Shown here: piece by piece, positions 27,046-38,167 of the stretch | Layout of the letters: every line of letters starts with the position of its first letter | How positions within the stretch are numbered: the stretch's first letter is position 1 | From: Corynebacterium pollutisoli | GTDB lineage: Bacteria; Actinomycetota; Actinomycetes; Mycobacteriales; Mycobacteriaceae | NCBI RefSeq assembly: GCF_900177745.1 | Contig: NZ_FXAR01000007.1 | Span: 62,001 to 126,000 of the forward strand | Reading direction: 5' to 3' | DNA length: 64,000 nt | Position numbers and translations under genes: made by a program | Notes under the pieces: model-generated | The model's input: only the letters and a program-made list of their open reading frames with translations | Told to the model about the DNA's origin: nothing | Database searches by the model: none

Positions 27046-27915
27046 ATGAGCACCCCCGACCACCTCGCTCCCGCTCCCGCCGGTCTGCTGACCCGCGCCG
27101 CAGTGACGTTCGGCGAGGTGGTCACGGTCATTCTGGCGGCGCTGGCGCTGCAGGCGCTCAGCCGCGAGCCGGTGACCATCGACGTCTTCTCGGTGGCGAT
27201 GCTCGTGGCCGCCGCGATGCGCATCGTCACCGAGACGGGCTGGGGCGCCAGCCCCGGTAAGTGGCTGGCCGGCATCCGGGTGAAGTTCCCCGGGGAGGTG
27301 CGGTGGATGCGCCTGCCGCAGGCGGTCCTGCGCAACACGTGGCTGTGGCTGGCACCGCTCGCCGTGCTGCTGAGCACGCAGGAGGAGGACCTGTGGGCGA
27401 TGGCGGCGGCGGTCGGAGTGTCCATCATCCTCGGCCCCGACCGACGGTCCGTGACGGATCTGCTCGCCGGGGCCTATGTCATCGACCCGGTGGCACCCCG
27501 CCGGGTCCCGGACCCCGTCGACCACATCTCACCGCGCCGCGCCCTGGCCTGGGCGGTCGACATGGGGCTCGCGGTGCTTCTCGGCCTCGCACTCGGTGCC
27601 GTCCTCGACTGGTCCTGGTGGGCCCGCGGCCTCACCGTGCTCGCGGTGGTCAGGCTGGTCACGGAGCTCATCGACGCCCCCACCCCCGGCAAGGCACTCC
27701 TCGGATTGCGGGTCACGCACTCCCCCGGGCTCCGGCCGCTGCGCGTACTGGGGCGCAACCTGTGGCTGGCCCCGGCGCTGCTCATCGCCCTGGCGGTGGA
27801 CCACCCGGTCCTCCTCGTCGAGGGTTTCATCGCCCTGACCTTCCTCTACATTCCGGCGCAGCGCAGCATCACCGACCTGCTCGCCCGGGCGGAGATCACC
27901 CGCACCGGGCGGTAG
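27046..27915 (+). CDS. Double RDD-domain membrane protein
   Basis: 289 residues with two similar halves, each about three membrane segments and the motif SPGKWLAGIRV (first half) or TPGKALLGLRV (second half), followed by a conserved R-N-x-WL (LRNTWLWLAPL, GRNLWLAPALL). This is a tandem RDD arrangement. Function unknown; transport or antiport roles are proposed for a few RDD proteins. TAGCAT lies seven bases before the ATG. Its end overlaps the convergent lipoprotein gene by 20 bases. Confidence 0.72.
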   Translation: MSTPDHLAPAPAGLLTRAAVTFGEVVTVILAALALQALSREPVTIDVFSVAMLVAAAMRIVTETGWGASPGKWLAGIRVKFPGEVRWMRLPQAVLRNTWLWLAPLAVLLSTQEEDLWAMAAAVGVSIILGPDRRSVTDLLAGAYVIDPVAPRRVPDPVDHISPRRALAWAVDMGLAVLLGLALGAVLDWSWWARGLTVLAVVRLVTELIDAPTPGKALLGLRVTHSPGLRPLRVLGRNLWLAPALLIALAVDHPVLLVEGFIALTFLYIPAQRSITDLLARAEITRTGR

Positions 27916-28684
27916 GCAGAGCGCCCAGGTCGACCAGTTCCCGGGCCAGGGCGGTGGCCATGGCCTGCGCATCCTCGAAAGTGCCGGACTGCGGAGTGAC
28001 GGTGAGTGCCACCGCCGCGGCGCCCTCGTCGGTGGGGACGAGCCCGAACTGGCGGGCAGTGTAGATCCCCGCCGGATCCGGGCCCCAGCCGCCCTTGAAG
28101 CGCGCTCCCGGGATCGTGCCCAGCCCCCAGGCCTGGGTCGGGTCGATCATCGCCATGTCCGCGAGCACCGGTTCCGCGCCCGCCAGGCAGGGCAGGTGCG
28201 CGGCGAACCGCGCCTGGTCGGACGGGGCCCACGCGGTCTGCCCGGTGATGCTGTACTCCGGGCGTAGCCGCTCCCGCGCGACGGTGGTCCCGGCGTGGCC
28301 CTCCGCCAGCACGGCATCCACGGCCTCCGCTCCGGCGGCGGTCCACAGCACCTCGGCCGCGTCATTGTCGGAGACCCGGATCGCGGCCGAGGCGATGTTC
28401 GCCAGCCCCGGGTCGCCCCGCAGGGCTGCGATCGCCAACGGCACCTTGATCGTCGACCACGCGGGGGCCGCCGCGTCCTCCCCGGCCGCGACAACCTCCG
28501 ACCCGTCCACGACCGCCAGCCCGGCCGTGCCTCTGAACCCGGCGGTGACGGCAGTGACAGCGGCGGCGACGGGGACGTCAACGGGGGCGTCGATAAGCGG
28601 TGTCGGGGCCGGTTCCTCCCCGGTGGGGATGGTGCAGCCGGCCAGCAGCATCCCGGCGAGCAGGCCGACGGTCAGGCGCCTCAT
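27896..28684 (-). CDS. Secreted lipoprotein, beta-lactamase-like serine hydrolase
   Basis: 262 residues. Signal peptide with lipobox LLAGC (Cys about residue 17). The penicillin-recognising fold is shown by SxxK as STIK in PAWSTIKVPLA, SDN in RVSDNDAAE, and a KTG-like KGG in RFKGGWG. The three motifs are in the right order and spacing for a class A beta-lactamase-like domain. Substrate unknown: cell-wall peptides or beta-lactams are possible. It overlaps the upstream gene as ATGA. It carries one repeated CTTATCGACG word at 28588-28597. Confidence 0.75.
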   Translation of the reverse strand: MRRLTVGLLAGMLLAGCTIPTGEEPAPTPLIDAPVDVPVAAAVTAVTAGFRGTAGLAVVDGSEVVAAGEDAAAPAWSTIKVPLAIAALRGDPGLANIASAAIRVSDNDAAEVLWTAAGAEAVDAVLAEGHAGTTVARERLRPEYSITGQTAWAPSDQARFAAHLPCLAGAEPVLADMAMIDPTQAWGLGTIPGARFKGGWGPDPAGIYTARQFGLVPTDEGAAAVALTVTPQSGTFEDAQAMATALARELVDLGALPTARCG

Positions 28685-29253
28685 GAGATGTGGACGACCG
28701 CGTTGTTGCCTCCGGTGCACGTGACCACGGAGCCGTCGTCGCGGCAGGACATCGTGTAGTTCTGCTGCGTGACGGGGCTGGCGACCCGCAGCTGCGCCTC
28801 GGTCTCCCCGGTGTCGAGGTAGTGGCGGACGAACTCGTCACGCACGGCCAGGGCGAAGGGCTCGCTGGTCACCTCGGTGCCTCGCCACACGCTGTTGAAG
28901 TCACCCGTGGGTGCCCCCTGCCGGGCGGCGTCATTGGCGGGGATCGCCTGGGCAGGCACCCGCGCGTCCGTCGGGCGGCCCTGCGGCTCCGGCGGCGCCA
29001 CCCGCACCGTCGACGTGTACGTCGAGGTCACCGGCCCGCTTGCCGACGTCCCCCCGTCCCCCGACCAACCGAACCACCAGGCGGCGACCGCCGCGCCGAC
29101 CACCACGAGGGCGGCCGACAGCGCGATGAGCGGGGTGAGCGCGGTCCGCTTCGGCGGGTCCGGGATGGCCGGATGCACGTACTGCTCGTGCGCGTCGGCC
29201 GGATTGCCGGGCTCCTGGGGAGGAAAGTACTGGACGGGCTTTTCGCTGCTCAC
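28681..29253 (-). CDS. Single-pass membrane protein with Pro-rich N-terminus
   Basis: 190 residues. A Pro/Asp-rich cytoplasmic N-terminus (about 1-40) precedes one membrane helix (about 41-65), then a low-complexity Ser/Thr linker, and an extracytoplasmic domain with two Cys near the end (SCRDDGSVVTCTGG) that could pair. The GTG start at 29253 is the only good start with no upstream gene overlap. The ATGA overlap with the lipoprotein gene suggests a functional pair at the cell surface. Function not recognised. Confidence 0.65.
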   Translation of the reverse strand: MSSEKPVQYFPPQEPGNPADAHEQYVHPAIPDPPKRTALTPLIALSAALVVVGAAVAAWWFGWSGDGGTSASGPVTSTYTSTVRVAPPEPQGRPTDARVPAQAIPANDAARQGAPTGDFNSVWRGTEVTSEPFALAVRDEFVRHYLDTGETEAQLRVASPVTQQNYTMSCRDDGSVVTCTGGNNAVVHIS

Positions 29254-29270
29254 ACCCCCATAGTGACACA

Positions 29271-29309
29271 CGCAGCCCCCTGCCGGACCGGATCCGGCAG
29301 GGGGCTGCG
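29271..29309 (-). terminator. Long GC hairpin after purH
   Basis: Perfect 17-bp stem (CGCAGCCCCCTGCCGGA and its complement) with a 5-base loop, 12 bases past the purH stop. There is no strong T run on either side, so it may work as a weak or factor-assisted terminator. Confidence 0.7.
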
Positions 29310-29320
29310 TGGTACTCGCT

Positions 29321-30893
<1,573 letters not shown>

Positions 30894-30901
<8 letters not shown>

Positions 30902-31493
30902 GGATGAACTCAACCTTCCTGTTGGTCTCGTCGATGCGTGCCGACCGCAGCACCGACACAATGAGCTGTCGTTCGATCTTCTTGATCCGCTCGTGGAGGG
31001 AGCTTTCGGTGTCATCCGGTTCCACGTCGACCGCCTCCTGGGCGATGATCGGGCCCGTGTCCACGCCCGCGTCAATGTAGTGGACGGTGGAGCCGGTGAC
31101 CTTCACCCCGTACGCGAGCGCGTCACGGACGGCATGCGCCCCCGGGAACGACGGCAGCAGCGCCGGATGTGTGTTGATGATGCGACCGCCGAAGCGGTCG
31201 AGGACGCCCGCACCGAGAATCTTCATGAACCCGGCGGACACGATGATCCCCGGGTTCCCCTCCTCGATGACATCGGCGAGCGTGACGTTCCAGGCCGCCC
31301 GGTCTGCACCGAGTTCCACGACCCGCGTATCGACGCCCGCTTCTTCCGCACGTGTCAGGGCAGCGCACGGCACATCGGCGATGACGAGGCTCACGCGGTA
31401 CCGGTCATCCTGGTTGTCCAGGATCGACTGCAGCAGCGTGCCACTGCCGGACACGAGCACGACGACATTGAGGGGATCGAGGGTGGAAGTCAC
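30894..31493 (-). CDS. purN: Phosphoribosylglycinamide formyltransferase
   Basis: Third step of purine synthesis, using 10-formyl-THF. 199 residues with [14 protein letters not shown] at the phosphate-binding end, [16 protein letters not shown], catalytic [15 protein letters not shown] (Asn-His) and [13 protein letters not shown] with its Asp. GTG start at 31493, ten bases after the perM stop. The canonical SGxGSN reads SGSGTL, a mild variation. Confidence 0.95.
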
Positions 31494-31503
31494 CCGTCCG
31501 ATC

Positions 31504-33018
31504 TTAGTCCTTAGGGTCGGCTTCTTCCTCCATCTCGTCGACTTCCCCGGAATCTGGGGCACCCGACGGCTCCGGGGTCTCCGGTTCTTGCGGCTCGTCC
31601 GGCTCTTCCGACTCTTCCGCCACTTCTGCGACTTCCGGCTCGGCCGGTTCCTCTGCAGGCTCCTCTGCAGGCTCCTCCACGACCTCGCCCTCGAGGATCT
31701 CCTCCTCAGGCTCGTCCTCTGGCTCGGGCCCGATCTCAGCCTCAGTCTCAGTCTCAGGCTCAGCCTCCGGTTCCGGGTCAGCGGGTGCCGCCCGGCGATC
31801 GGCCAGCTTGCCGACGAGCGCCGCCGCCACACCGATACCCGCCGTCCAGGCGAACGCGAGGCCGGCGGTCAGCCAGGCCATGGGGCCAGCGGTCCCGAGG
31901 TACCCCACCTGCCCGGTGGTGAGGTAGCTGAGGATGAGCACCAGCACGGCGATCGCAGCGGCGGTGCCGATCGTCTGGACGACGGTGAACCGCACGCTGC
32001 CGAGGACGTAGGCCACGGCCATGGAGGTGACCAGCAGCAGGAGGATCGACCACGGGTGCGCCCAGCCGGGGATGAGGGCGAGCAGCGGCAGGGGCGGCAG
32101 GGCGGTGAGGTCGATGGCGTAGAGGGACAGGGAGGCGGAGCCGATGTGGAACTCGGAGCCCATCATCACGGCGGCCGCGGCGATGACCGCGTTGGGCAGG
32201 TAGAGCAGGCTGATGAGCGCCGCCCCGACGAGACCGGGACCACTGTTATATATAGAAGCCACCTCGACCTGGCGGGACCAGCCTCCCACCAGCAGGCCGA
32301 CCAGCAGCAGCAGGGCGCCCAGGAAGAGGAACAGGAGGATGCGGGCGGCGGTGGACACGGCGTCGACAAGCCAGTCGGGGGCGGAGTAGCGACGCAGCAC
32401 CGCCCGCCACAGGCGCGGGCCCATGCCGATGACCAGGGCCAGGGAGTGGACGAGGAGGGTGCGCGCCACGGCGTGGCCGAGCGGCGGGGGGCCGACGTCG
32501 AAGACGCGACCCGCGTCCCACATCATGGCGGCGGCGATGAACGTGAGCACGAGCGGGATGAGCAGCGTGGCCGCTGCGAGGATGAGCAGGTCCGCGATGC
32601 TGATCCGGTCGCGCACGGCCGTACGGATGCGGCGGGCCACGAGGGCGATCAGGCCGATCGTCGGCAGGAGGGGCAGCACGCCGAGCACCGTGCCGCTCGC
32701 GCTGACGGGCACGAGATTGAGGACCAGCCACAACTGGGCGATGGTCGCGGGCAGGGCCGCCAGTGTGGTTCCTGTCACAAGCAGGCCGGAGAGCGCGATG
32801 GCGATGACGGCGAGCACGACGACGACATGCGGGACGGCCACCACGGGCACGTACCGGCGCAGCCGACCGAGGGTGCCAGCGGGTGCGGGTGTGGTCGGGG
32901 CCTTCCCGGTGCGGGACTGGCGGACGCTGGCAGCGGTGCTACCTGCGGAAGCCCCGCCGGCCCGGATCTTCCGCGGGCGCCGGCCGGGCCGGGACTGAGG
33001 GCTGGTCTTCTTGCTCAT
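31504..33018 (-). CDS. perM: DUF6350 / PerM-like cell-division membrane protein
   Basis: 504 residues: basic N-terminus (about 1-50), about eight to ten membrane helices (60-420), and a long acidic Glu/Pro-rich C-terminal tail (last ~90 residues, repeats such as EEPAEEPAEEPAE). Position upstream of purN-purH equals M. tuberculosis PerM (Rv0955), reported to stabilise the division protein FtsB; family assignment rests on topology and synteny. The tail DNA is itself repetitive and may vary in length. Confidence 0.75.
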   Translation of the reverse strand: MSKKTSPQSRPGRRPRKIRAGGASAGSTAASVRQSRTGKAPTTPAPAGTLGRLRRYVPVVAVPHVVVVLAVIAIALSGLLVTGTTLAALPATIAQLWLVLNLVPVSASGTVLGVLPLLPTIGLIALVARRIRTAVRDRISIADLLILAAATLLIPLVLTFIAAAMMWDAGRVFDVGPPPLGHAVARTLLVHSLALVIGMGPRLWRAVLRRYSAPDWLVDAVSTAARILLFLFLGALLLLVGLLVGGWSRQVEVASIYNSGPGLVGAALISLLYLPNAVIAAAAVMMGSEFHIGSASLSLYAIDLTALPPLPLLALIPGWAHPWSILLLLVTSMAVAYVLGSVRFTVVQTIGTAAAIAVLVLILSYLTTGQVGYLGTAGPMAWLTAGLAFAWTAGIGVAAALVGKLADRRAAPADPEPEAEPETETEAEIGPEPEDEPEEEILEGEVVEEPAEEPAEEPAEPEVAEVAEESEEPDEPQEPETPEPSGAPDSGEVDEMEEEADPKD

Positions 33019-33157
33019 CACCTCCCCACTGTGCCACGCTGGGGCGTCGGCTTCGTGACGGCGCGGCCATTCCGGGCCGCTGTGTAACGCTTCCGGCGCG
33101 GGGCACGATATGAGGCGTTTCCGGGGGAACGGTTGCCTCGTCAGAATCGAGACGCTA

Positions 33158-33201
33158 TTGTTACCGACCGTAGGTAACAAAGCGGTCACAAACTCGTAAC
33201 C
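33158..33201 (+). promoter_or_regulatory. Palindrome and phased GTNAC repeats upstream of the M23 peptidase gene
   Basis: Perfect 8-bp inverted repeat TTGTTACC/GGTAACAA (33158-33180) overlaps three direct repeats GTAACA (33174), GTCACA (33185) and GTAACC (33196), each 11 bases apart. The last is 33 bases before the ATG. The layout fits an OmpR-type regulator. MtrA controls peptidoglycan hydrolases in C. glutamicum; binding here is inferred. Confidence 0.55.
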
Positions 33202-33234
33202 CAACAGTTGTGGCGAACGACGGAAGAAGGCTTC

Positions 33235-33987
33235 ATGCGAATGACGACTCAGCGGTCGACCCGAGGCAAGCACCGGAAGATCACCACCTCGCAGACCACC
33301 AAGGGTCGTATCGCCCTCGTCACGGTCGCCACCGGCGCCGTCTCCACCGCCGGCATCGGCGGCGCGGCAGCCGCCCAGATCCAGGCCAACGACACCGAGG
33401 CGGAGACCACCGTCACCGCCACCCCGGAGTACGAGCTCGCGGCCAACACCTCCGACATCGCCGCGCAGGTCGCCGAGGCCGCCCCGCAGATCCTGGCCAT
33501 CGCCGAGCACAAGCCGGCCGATTACATCCAGCAGCAGCTCACCACCGCCGTCCAGTTCGCGGACGTCCGCGCCCAGCTGGACCAGGCGCTGCGCGCACCC
33601 TCCGTCGTCAAGCCGGCCGAGGGTGTCTTCACCTCCGGGTACGGCCCGCGCTGGGGCACCCTCCACGCCGGCATCGACATCGCCAACGCCGTGGGCACCC
33701 CGATCCTCGCAGTGATGGACGGTACCGTCATCGATTCCGGCCCCGCCTCCGGTTACGGCAACTGGATCCGCATCCAGCACACCGACGGTTCCATCTCCGT
33801 CTACGGCCACATGGAGACCCTCGATGTCGCCGTCGGCCAGACCGTGCGCGCGGGCGAGAAGATCGCCGGCATGGGCAACCGTGGCTTCTCCACCGGCTCC
33901 CACCTGCACTTCGAGATCCACCCGGTCGGCCACGGTGCCGTCGACCCGGTTCCGTGGTTCGCGGAGCGCGGCGTCACCATCGCTTAA
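33235..33987 (+). CDS. Secreted M23-family peptidoglycan endopeptidase
   Basis: 250 residues. Basic N-terminus and an export segment (ALVTVATGAVSTAGIGGAAAA, about 24-44), a helical stretch, then a LytM-type domain from about residue 120. TSGYGPRWGTLHAGIDIA carries the first His-Asp zinc pair, and GSHLHFEIHP the HxH. The domain is complete, so it is probably a zinc-dependent cell-wall hydrolase rather than a degenerate activator. The layout next to perM and uvrD matches M. tuberculosis Rv0950c. A hairpin follows at 34008. Confidence 0.88.
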   Translation: MRMTTQRSTRGKHRKITTSQTTKGRIALVTVATGAVSTAGIGGAAAAQIQANDTEAETTVTATPEYELAANTSDIAAQVAEAAPQILAIAEHKPADYIQQQLTTAVQFADVRAQLDQALRAPSVVKPAEGVFTSGYGPRWGTLHAGIDIANAVGTPILAVMDGTVIDSGPASGYGNWIRIQHTDGSISVYGHMETLDVAVGQTVRAGEKIAGMGNRGFSTGSHLHFEIHPVGHGAVDPVPWFAERGVTIA

Positions 33988-34007
33988 GTTACCCGGCAGC
34001 CTCTTCC

Positions 34008-34038
34008 ACCCCGGTCAGCATCCGTCGCTGACCGGGGT
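34008..34038 (+). terminator. Hairpin after the M23 peptidase gene
   Basis: 12-bp stem ACCCCGGTCAGC/GCTGACCGGGGT with a 7-base loop, followed only by TCTGC. Probably a terminator separating the peptidase from padR. Confidence 0.7.
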
Positions 34039-34069
34039 TCTGCATGTCCGAGCAACCCTTGCTGCGGCA

Positions 34070-34088
34070 CAGGTTACCGGGTAACCTG
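34070..34088. promoter_or_regulatory. Perfect palindrome upstream of padR
   Basis: CAGGTTACC-G-GGTAACCTG, 9-bp arms and one central base, ending 28 bases before the padR ATG. Position and symmetry fit an autoregulatory operator of a dimeric PadR protein. Confidence 0.65.
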
Positions 34089-34116
34089 CCCGCCCCTCCA
34101 CCGCAAGGATCCGCCC

Positions 34117-34653
34117 ATGTCCATCAAGCACTCCCTGCTGGCGCTGCTGGCTGACGGGCCTCGTTCCGCCAGCCAGCTCCAGCAGCAGTTCAGCGACCGG
34201 ACCCAGGCCGTCTGGCCCCTCAACATCGGCCAGGTGACGCAGACCCTCGGCCGCCTGGAACGCGACGGCCTCGTCGAGGTCGCGGGCACCATCACCGGCG
34301 CCAACAACCGCCCCGCCGAGACCCACCGGCTCACCGCCGCCGGACGGGAGCTTCTCGACGCCTGGTGGACCGCCCCCGTCCACCGGGCCGCCACCGAACG
34401 CGACGAACTCGTCATCAAGGTCTCCCTCGCGGCGCATGACCCCGACATTGACCTCATCGCCCTCCTTGACCGCCAACGCCGGTCCACCATCCGGCAACTC
34501 CGGGAACTCAACCGCGCCTCCCGCTCCCTCGACGACACCCGCACCGCCGACCGTCTGCAGGTCGAACGTCGCATCTTCGACCTCGAGGCCGAGGCCCGCT
34601 GGCTCGACCGCGTCGAGGCGCTCACGAACCCGACCACTCCAAAGGAGTCCTGA
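34117..34653 (+). CDS. PadR-family transcriptional regulator
   Basis: 178 residues. Winged helix at the N-terminus (SLLALLADGPRSASQLQQQF ... GQVTQTLGRLERDGLVEVAG) followed by a helical C-terminal dimerisation domain of the Vir_act_alpha_C type (DRQRRSTIRQLRELNR ... ERRIFDLEAEARWLDRV). Its stop is one base before the ABC ATPase start, so it is in the same operon as the exporter and probably represses it through the palindrome at 34070-34088. Confidence 0.88.
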   Translation: MSIKHSLLALLADGPRSASQLQQQFSDRTQAVWPLNIGQVTQTLGRLERDGLVEVAGTITGANNRPAETHRLTAAGRELLDAWWTAPVHRAATERDELVIKVSLAAHDPDIDLIALLDRQRRSTIRQLRELNRASRSLDDTRTADRLQVERRIFDLEAEARWLDRVEALTNPTTPKES

Positions 34654-34654
34654 C

Positions 34655-35356
34655 ATGTCCCCCACTTCTCCCGCTCCCCTGGAGCTGCAGAAAGTCACCT
34701 GCGTGTTCGGGGACGGTCCGCGGCGCGTCGTCGCCCTCGAGGACATCTCCCTCACCCTCGAACCGGGCGAACTCGTCGCGGTCATGGGCCCCTCCGGCTC
34801 GGGCAAGTCGACGCTTCTCAACGTCGCGGGCCTGCTGCAGTCGCCGACCTCCGGCCGGGTGCTCATCGACGGCGTCGACGCCGCCGACCTCTCCCCGGCC
34901 CGGGCTGCACTGCTGCGACGCACCCGAATCGGCCTGGTGTTCCAGCACTACAACCTCGTGCCCACCCTCACCGTCGGGGAGAACGTCTCCCTGCCGCTCG
35001 AGCTCGACGGGCGCAATCCCGCGGAGTGCCGGGAGGCCGCCCGCATTGCCCTGCAGGAGGTCGGCCTCGAGGGGCTCGACGACCGCTTCCCTGAGGAGAT
35101 CTCCGGCGGTCAGGCCCAGCGGGCCGCCATCGCCCGCGCGCTGATCGGCGAGCGTTCCGTCCTGCTGGCCGACGAGCCGACCGGCGCGCTGGACACCACC
35201 ACGGGTGACGCCGTCCTGCGTATCCTCCGCGAACGTGTCGACGAGGGTGCCGCCGGCATGATAGTCACCCACGAGCCCCGCTTCGCCGGCTGGGCGGATC
35301 GGGTCATCGTGGTCCGCGACGGCCGCCTCGTCGACGACGGTGGTGAGCTGTCGTGA
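34655..35356 (+). CDS. ABC transporter ATP-binding protein (MacB/LolD type)
   Basis: 233 residues. Walker A is GPSGSGKST (about residues 45-53), Q-loop LVFQHYNL, signature ISGGQAQRAAIARAL, Walker B VLLADEPTGALD, and switch His in IVTHEPRF. It matches the ATPases that work with FtsX/MacB-like permeases for lipid, peptide or drug export. It precedes the permease gene with a GTGA overlap. Since the permease gene is interrupted, the ATPase may lack its partner. Confidence 0.9.
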   Translation: MSPTSPAPLELQKVTCVFGDGPRRVVALEDISLTLEPGELVAVMGPSGSGKSTLLNVAGLLQSPTSGRVLIDGVDAADLSPARAALLRRTRIGLVFQHYNLVPTLTVGENVSLPLELDGRNPAECREAARIALQEVGLEGLDDRFPEEISGGQAQRAAIARALIGERSVLLADEPTGALDTTTGDAVLRILRERVDEGAAGMIVTHEPRFAGWADRVIVVRDGRLVDDGGELS

Positions 35357-37953
35357 GCGCGCTGATCGCCGCGACCCGGCCCACCCGGCGCGACATCGCC
35401 CGTCACCCATGACGCATCCTCGCCGCCGTCCTGCTCATCGCCCTGCCGGTGTTCGCCGGATCGTGGATGGTCACCAGCGAGCATTCCGCATCCGAGGCGG
35501 TCCTCGGCTCGACCGTCCGCACCTCTGCGGAACTGAGCGGCGGCAGTTGTGGGCAGTCCATCGACCGGTCGCGGCACGACTGCGAGGGGGACCCTGTTCC
35601 CGGCACCGCACTGGAACTGCTCGAGGAGCACCTGCCGGAGGGATTCGAGGCGGAGCTGCATTACACCACCTGGGGTTCGGCCTCCACCGAGCACCGCCGG
35701 ACGGGCCTGAACGTCCAGCAGCGCGCCACCGGCAAGATCCCGCCCCCGGGGCAAATCTACCTGCCGAACTCCGCGGCCCAGGCTCTCAGGGTGCAGGCGG
35801 GCGACACCGTCACCTTCACCCCCGAGGGCCCGGGCGCAGCCGGCGTCGAGCTGACCGTCGCCGGCACCTCACCCGGTTTCGACGCGCTCGTCGGCGAACC
35901 GACGCTCCTCGCTCCCGCCGACTCCCCCGAGCCCGTCGACGAGACCTACCGCTCGACATGGGTGATCACCGGGCCGGACGAGTTCACCTGGGATGATGTT
36001 CTGGCGCTCAACGCGGTGGGATTCACCGTGCGGGCGGAGGACGTCATCGACAATCCCCCGCCGCTCGACCGGGTGCCGGAGCAGTTCCGCACCGTCCACT
36101 ACCCCTCGACCGGTTCCTCCGACACGATAACCCTGTTTCTCATGGGCGTCGCCGCCCTCGTCGTGGGCGTGTTGTTCCTGCTGGTCATCTCCCCGGTGTT
36201 CACCATCGCCACCACCCGCATGTCCCGCATCTTCGCGCTCATGAGCTCGCAGGGTGCCACCCCCGGGCACATCCGCCTCGCGGTCCTCGCCTACGGCCTG
36301 GTGGCCGGCGTCCTGGGTGCGAGCGCTGGCGCGGCCCTCGGCGTCGGAGCCGCGACGGTCTCGTGGATGCTCACCTACCCGGGCTGGCCACTGACCGTCC
36401 CGTGCGGGTATGTGGCCCTGCTGTGGCTGCTTGCCGTGATCGCGTCGACGGCGACGTCACTGCTTCCGGCCTGGGTGGCGGCCCGGGCGTCGATAAGCAC
36501 CGGCGTGCAGGGGGCCACCCCGGACCGCCTGCTGCGGTGGCACCCGTGGATGACCGTCGGCCCCGTCGGCCTCATGCTGCTCGCCGGGGTGACGGGGGTC
36601 ATGTGGCTCACCGTGGACCACGGGGTCATCAGCTACTACGGGCCACTGCCTGCGCTGGCCTTCGTCGTGCTCCTCGCCGCCAGCGCGCCCGCCCTGGTGT
36701 GGGCGATGGGCCGGATGGGCCGGTCTGCGCCGCTGGCGTGGCGGTTGGCGTTGCGCGATACGGGCCGACAGTCACTGCGCAGCGTCCCCGCCTTGGCGGC
36801 GATCATGACGGTGGTGGCCATGACCGTGGCCTTCCACGCCGGTTCCCAGGCCGCCAGCGGGCGTTCCCACGACCTCTACGGGTCGGTGTACGAGAGCCAG
36901 TCGATCCTCATCACCCCGGAGTGGCAGGACGGTTACAGCGCCCGGGAGCGTGATGTCGAGGACGTGGTGAGCCATGTCCTCAGCGTCACCGGCCCCGCGG
37001 AGCGGACCACCCTGCGGGGTGTGCGTTCCGACTGGTACGGGGAGAGCTTCTACGAGATCAACTACGGGGAATTCTGCCGGACGCAGCCCGCATCCGAGCA
37101 GTGCGCCCTGTGGGAACGTCACGATCGGGTGAGCGGGCCCCTCGAGTGGGCCAGCGGCTCGTTCCTCGAGGCCTCCCCCGAGATGCTCGACCTGCTCCGG
37201 ATCGACGCGCCCGTCGACCTCACCGCACCGGCGATCCTCGTGCCCCGGGACACGATCGTGGAGGAACTGACCCTGCAGGACAAGGTCTACCACCCGGACA
37301 CCGACACCCACGAGCTCCTCGACGAGGTCACGCTGCCGGTCCTGCCGGTCCTGCCCGAACTCATGTCGGCGACCATCATCACCCCGGCCGGTCTCGCCGA
37401 GATCGGTGCCCCTGTCAACTACGTCGGCACCGTCCTCACCCCGGCCGAGGAGGTGACCTTCGACATGCGCCGCGACATCGCCGCGTGGGTCCAGGAGGAG
37501 ACCGTCGGCACCACCGTCAACGTCCTCCCGCTGAACAACCGCCCCGACTGGTGGCCCGCCGCCTTCGCCGGAATCCTCGGCCTCGGCGTGGTCGTGGTGA
37601 TCACCCTGGTGCTCGCCCTGTCATGGCAGGGGGCCCGCCGCCAGTTCGCGCTTCTCGACGCCGTCGGGGCCACCCCCTCACTCCCCTCCCGGGTCTCCGG
37701 GGCGTTCGCCGCCCTGCTCGCCCTGGCGGGCTCGCCGGCCGGCGCGGTGTTCGGCTATCTCGCGGCGTGGCTCATGTCCTCCCGGACGCTGGTCCACCCG
37801 ACGGGGGTCGTCATGGAGACCGGCACCGTCGGGTACCTCGTCCCCGATTGGCGGCTGCTGCTCATCCTGCTGGTGGCCACCCCGGTTCTCGCGTGGGCGG
37901 TCGGCTCGCTCTTCCACCGTCGCCCGGGAGAACTGGAGTACCGCGAGACGTAG
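35353..37953 (+). pseudogene. FtsX-like ABC permease interrupted by an early TGA
   Basis: The expected GTG start (35353) overlaps the ATPase stop as GTGA. The frame reads SALIAATRPTRRDIARHP and then TGA at 35410-35412, followed in the same frame by RILAAVLLIALPVFAGSW and ~845 further codons without a stop. Related permeases usually have Trp (TGG) at this point, so one G-to-A change explains it. The remainder is intact: large extracytoplasmic domains and about eight to ten membrane segments. A GTG at 35449 could restart translation but would lose most of the first helix. Either recently inactivated or a base error. Confidence 0.8.
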
Positions 37954-38167
37954 AGCACACACGGCCGGAATCACCCCCGCAGCCCTCACCCCATGCGTTC
38001 ACTTCAGTCACATCATTCACACCAGCAACACGGGGTCTGAGCTGCGGGGATTCGGCAATTCTTATGCTTTCACCCCTGCCACCAGCACTTATTCCCGTTG
38101 CCGGGTCGTCCTGCCGCCGGTACTTTTGACTCGATCTCGATTTTGCTCACGAACTAAGGCAGGACGC

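Noticed and set aside
35410-35412. TGA read as tryptophan or selenocysteine
   Set aside because: No hairpin of SECIS type follows, Trp codons elsewhere are TGG, and the change is a single base from TGG.
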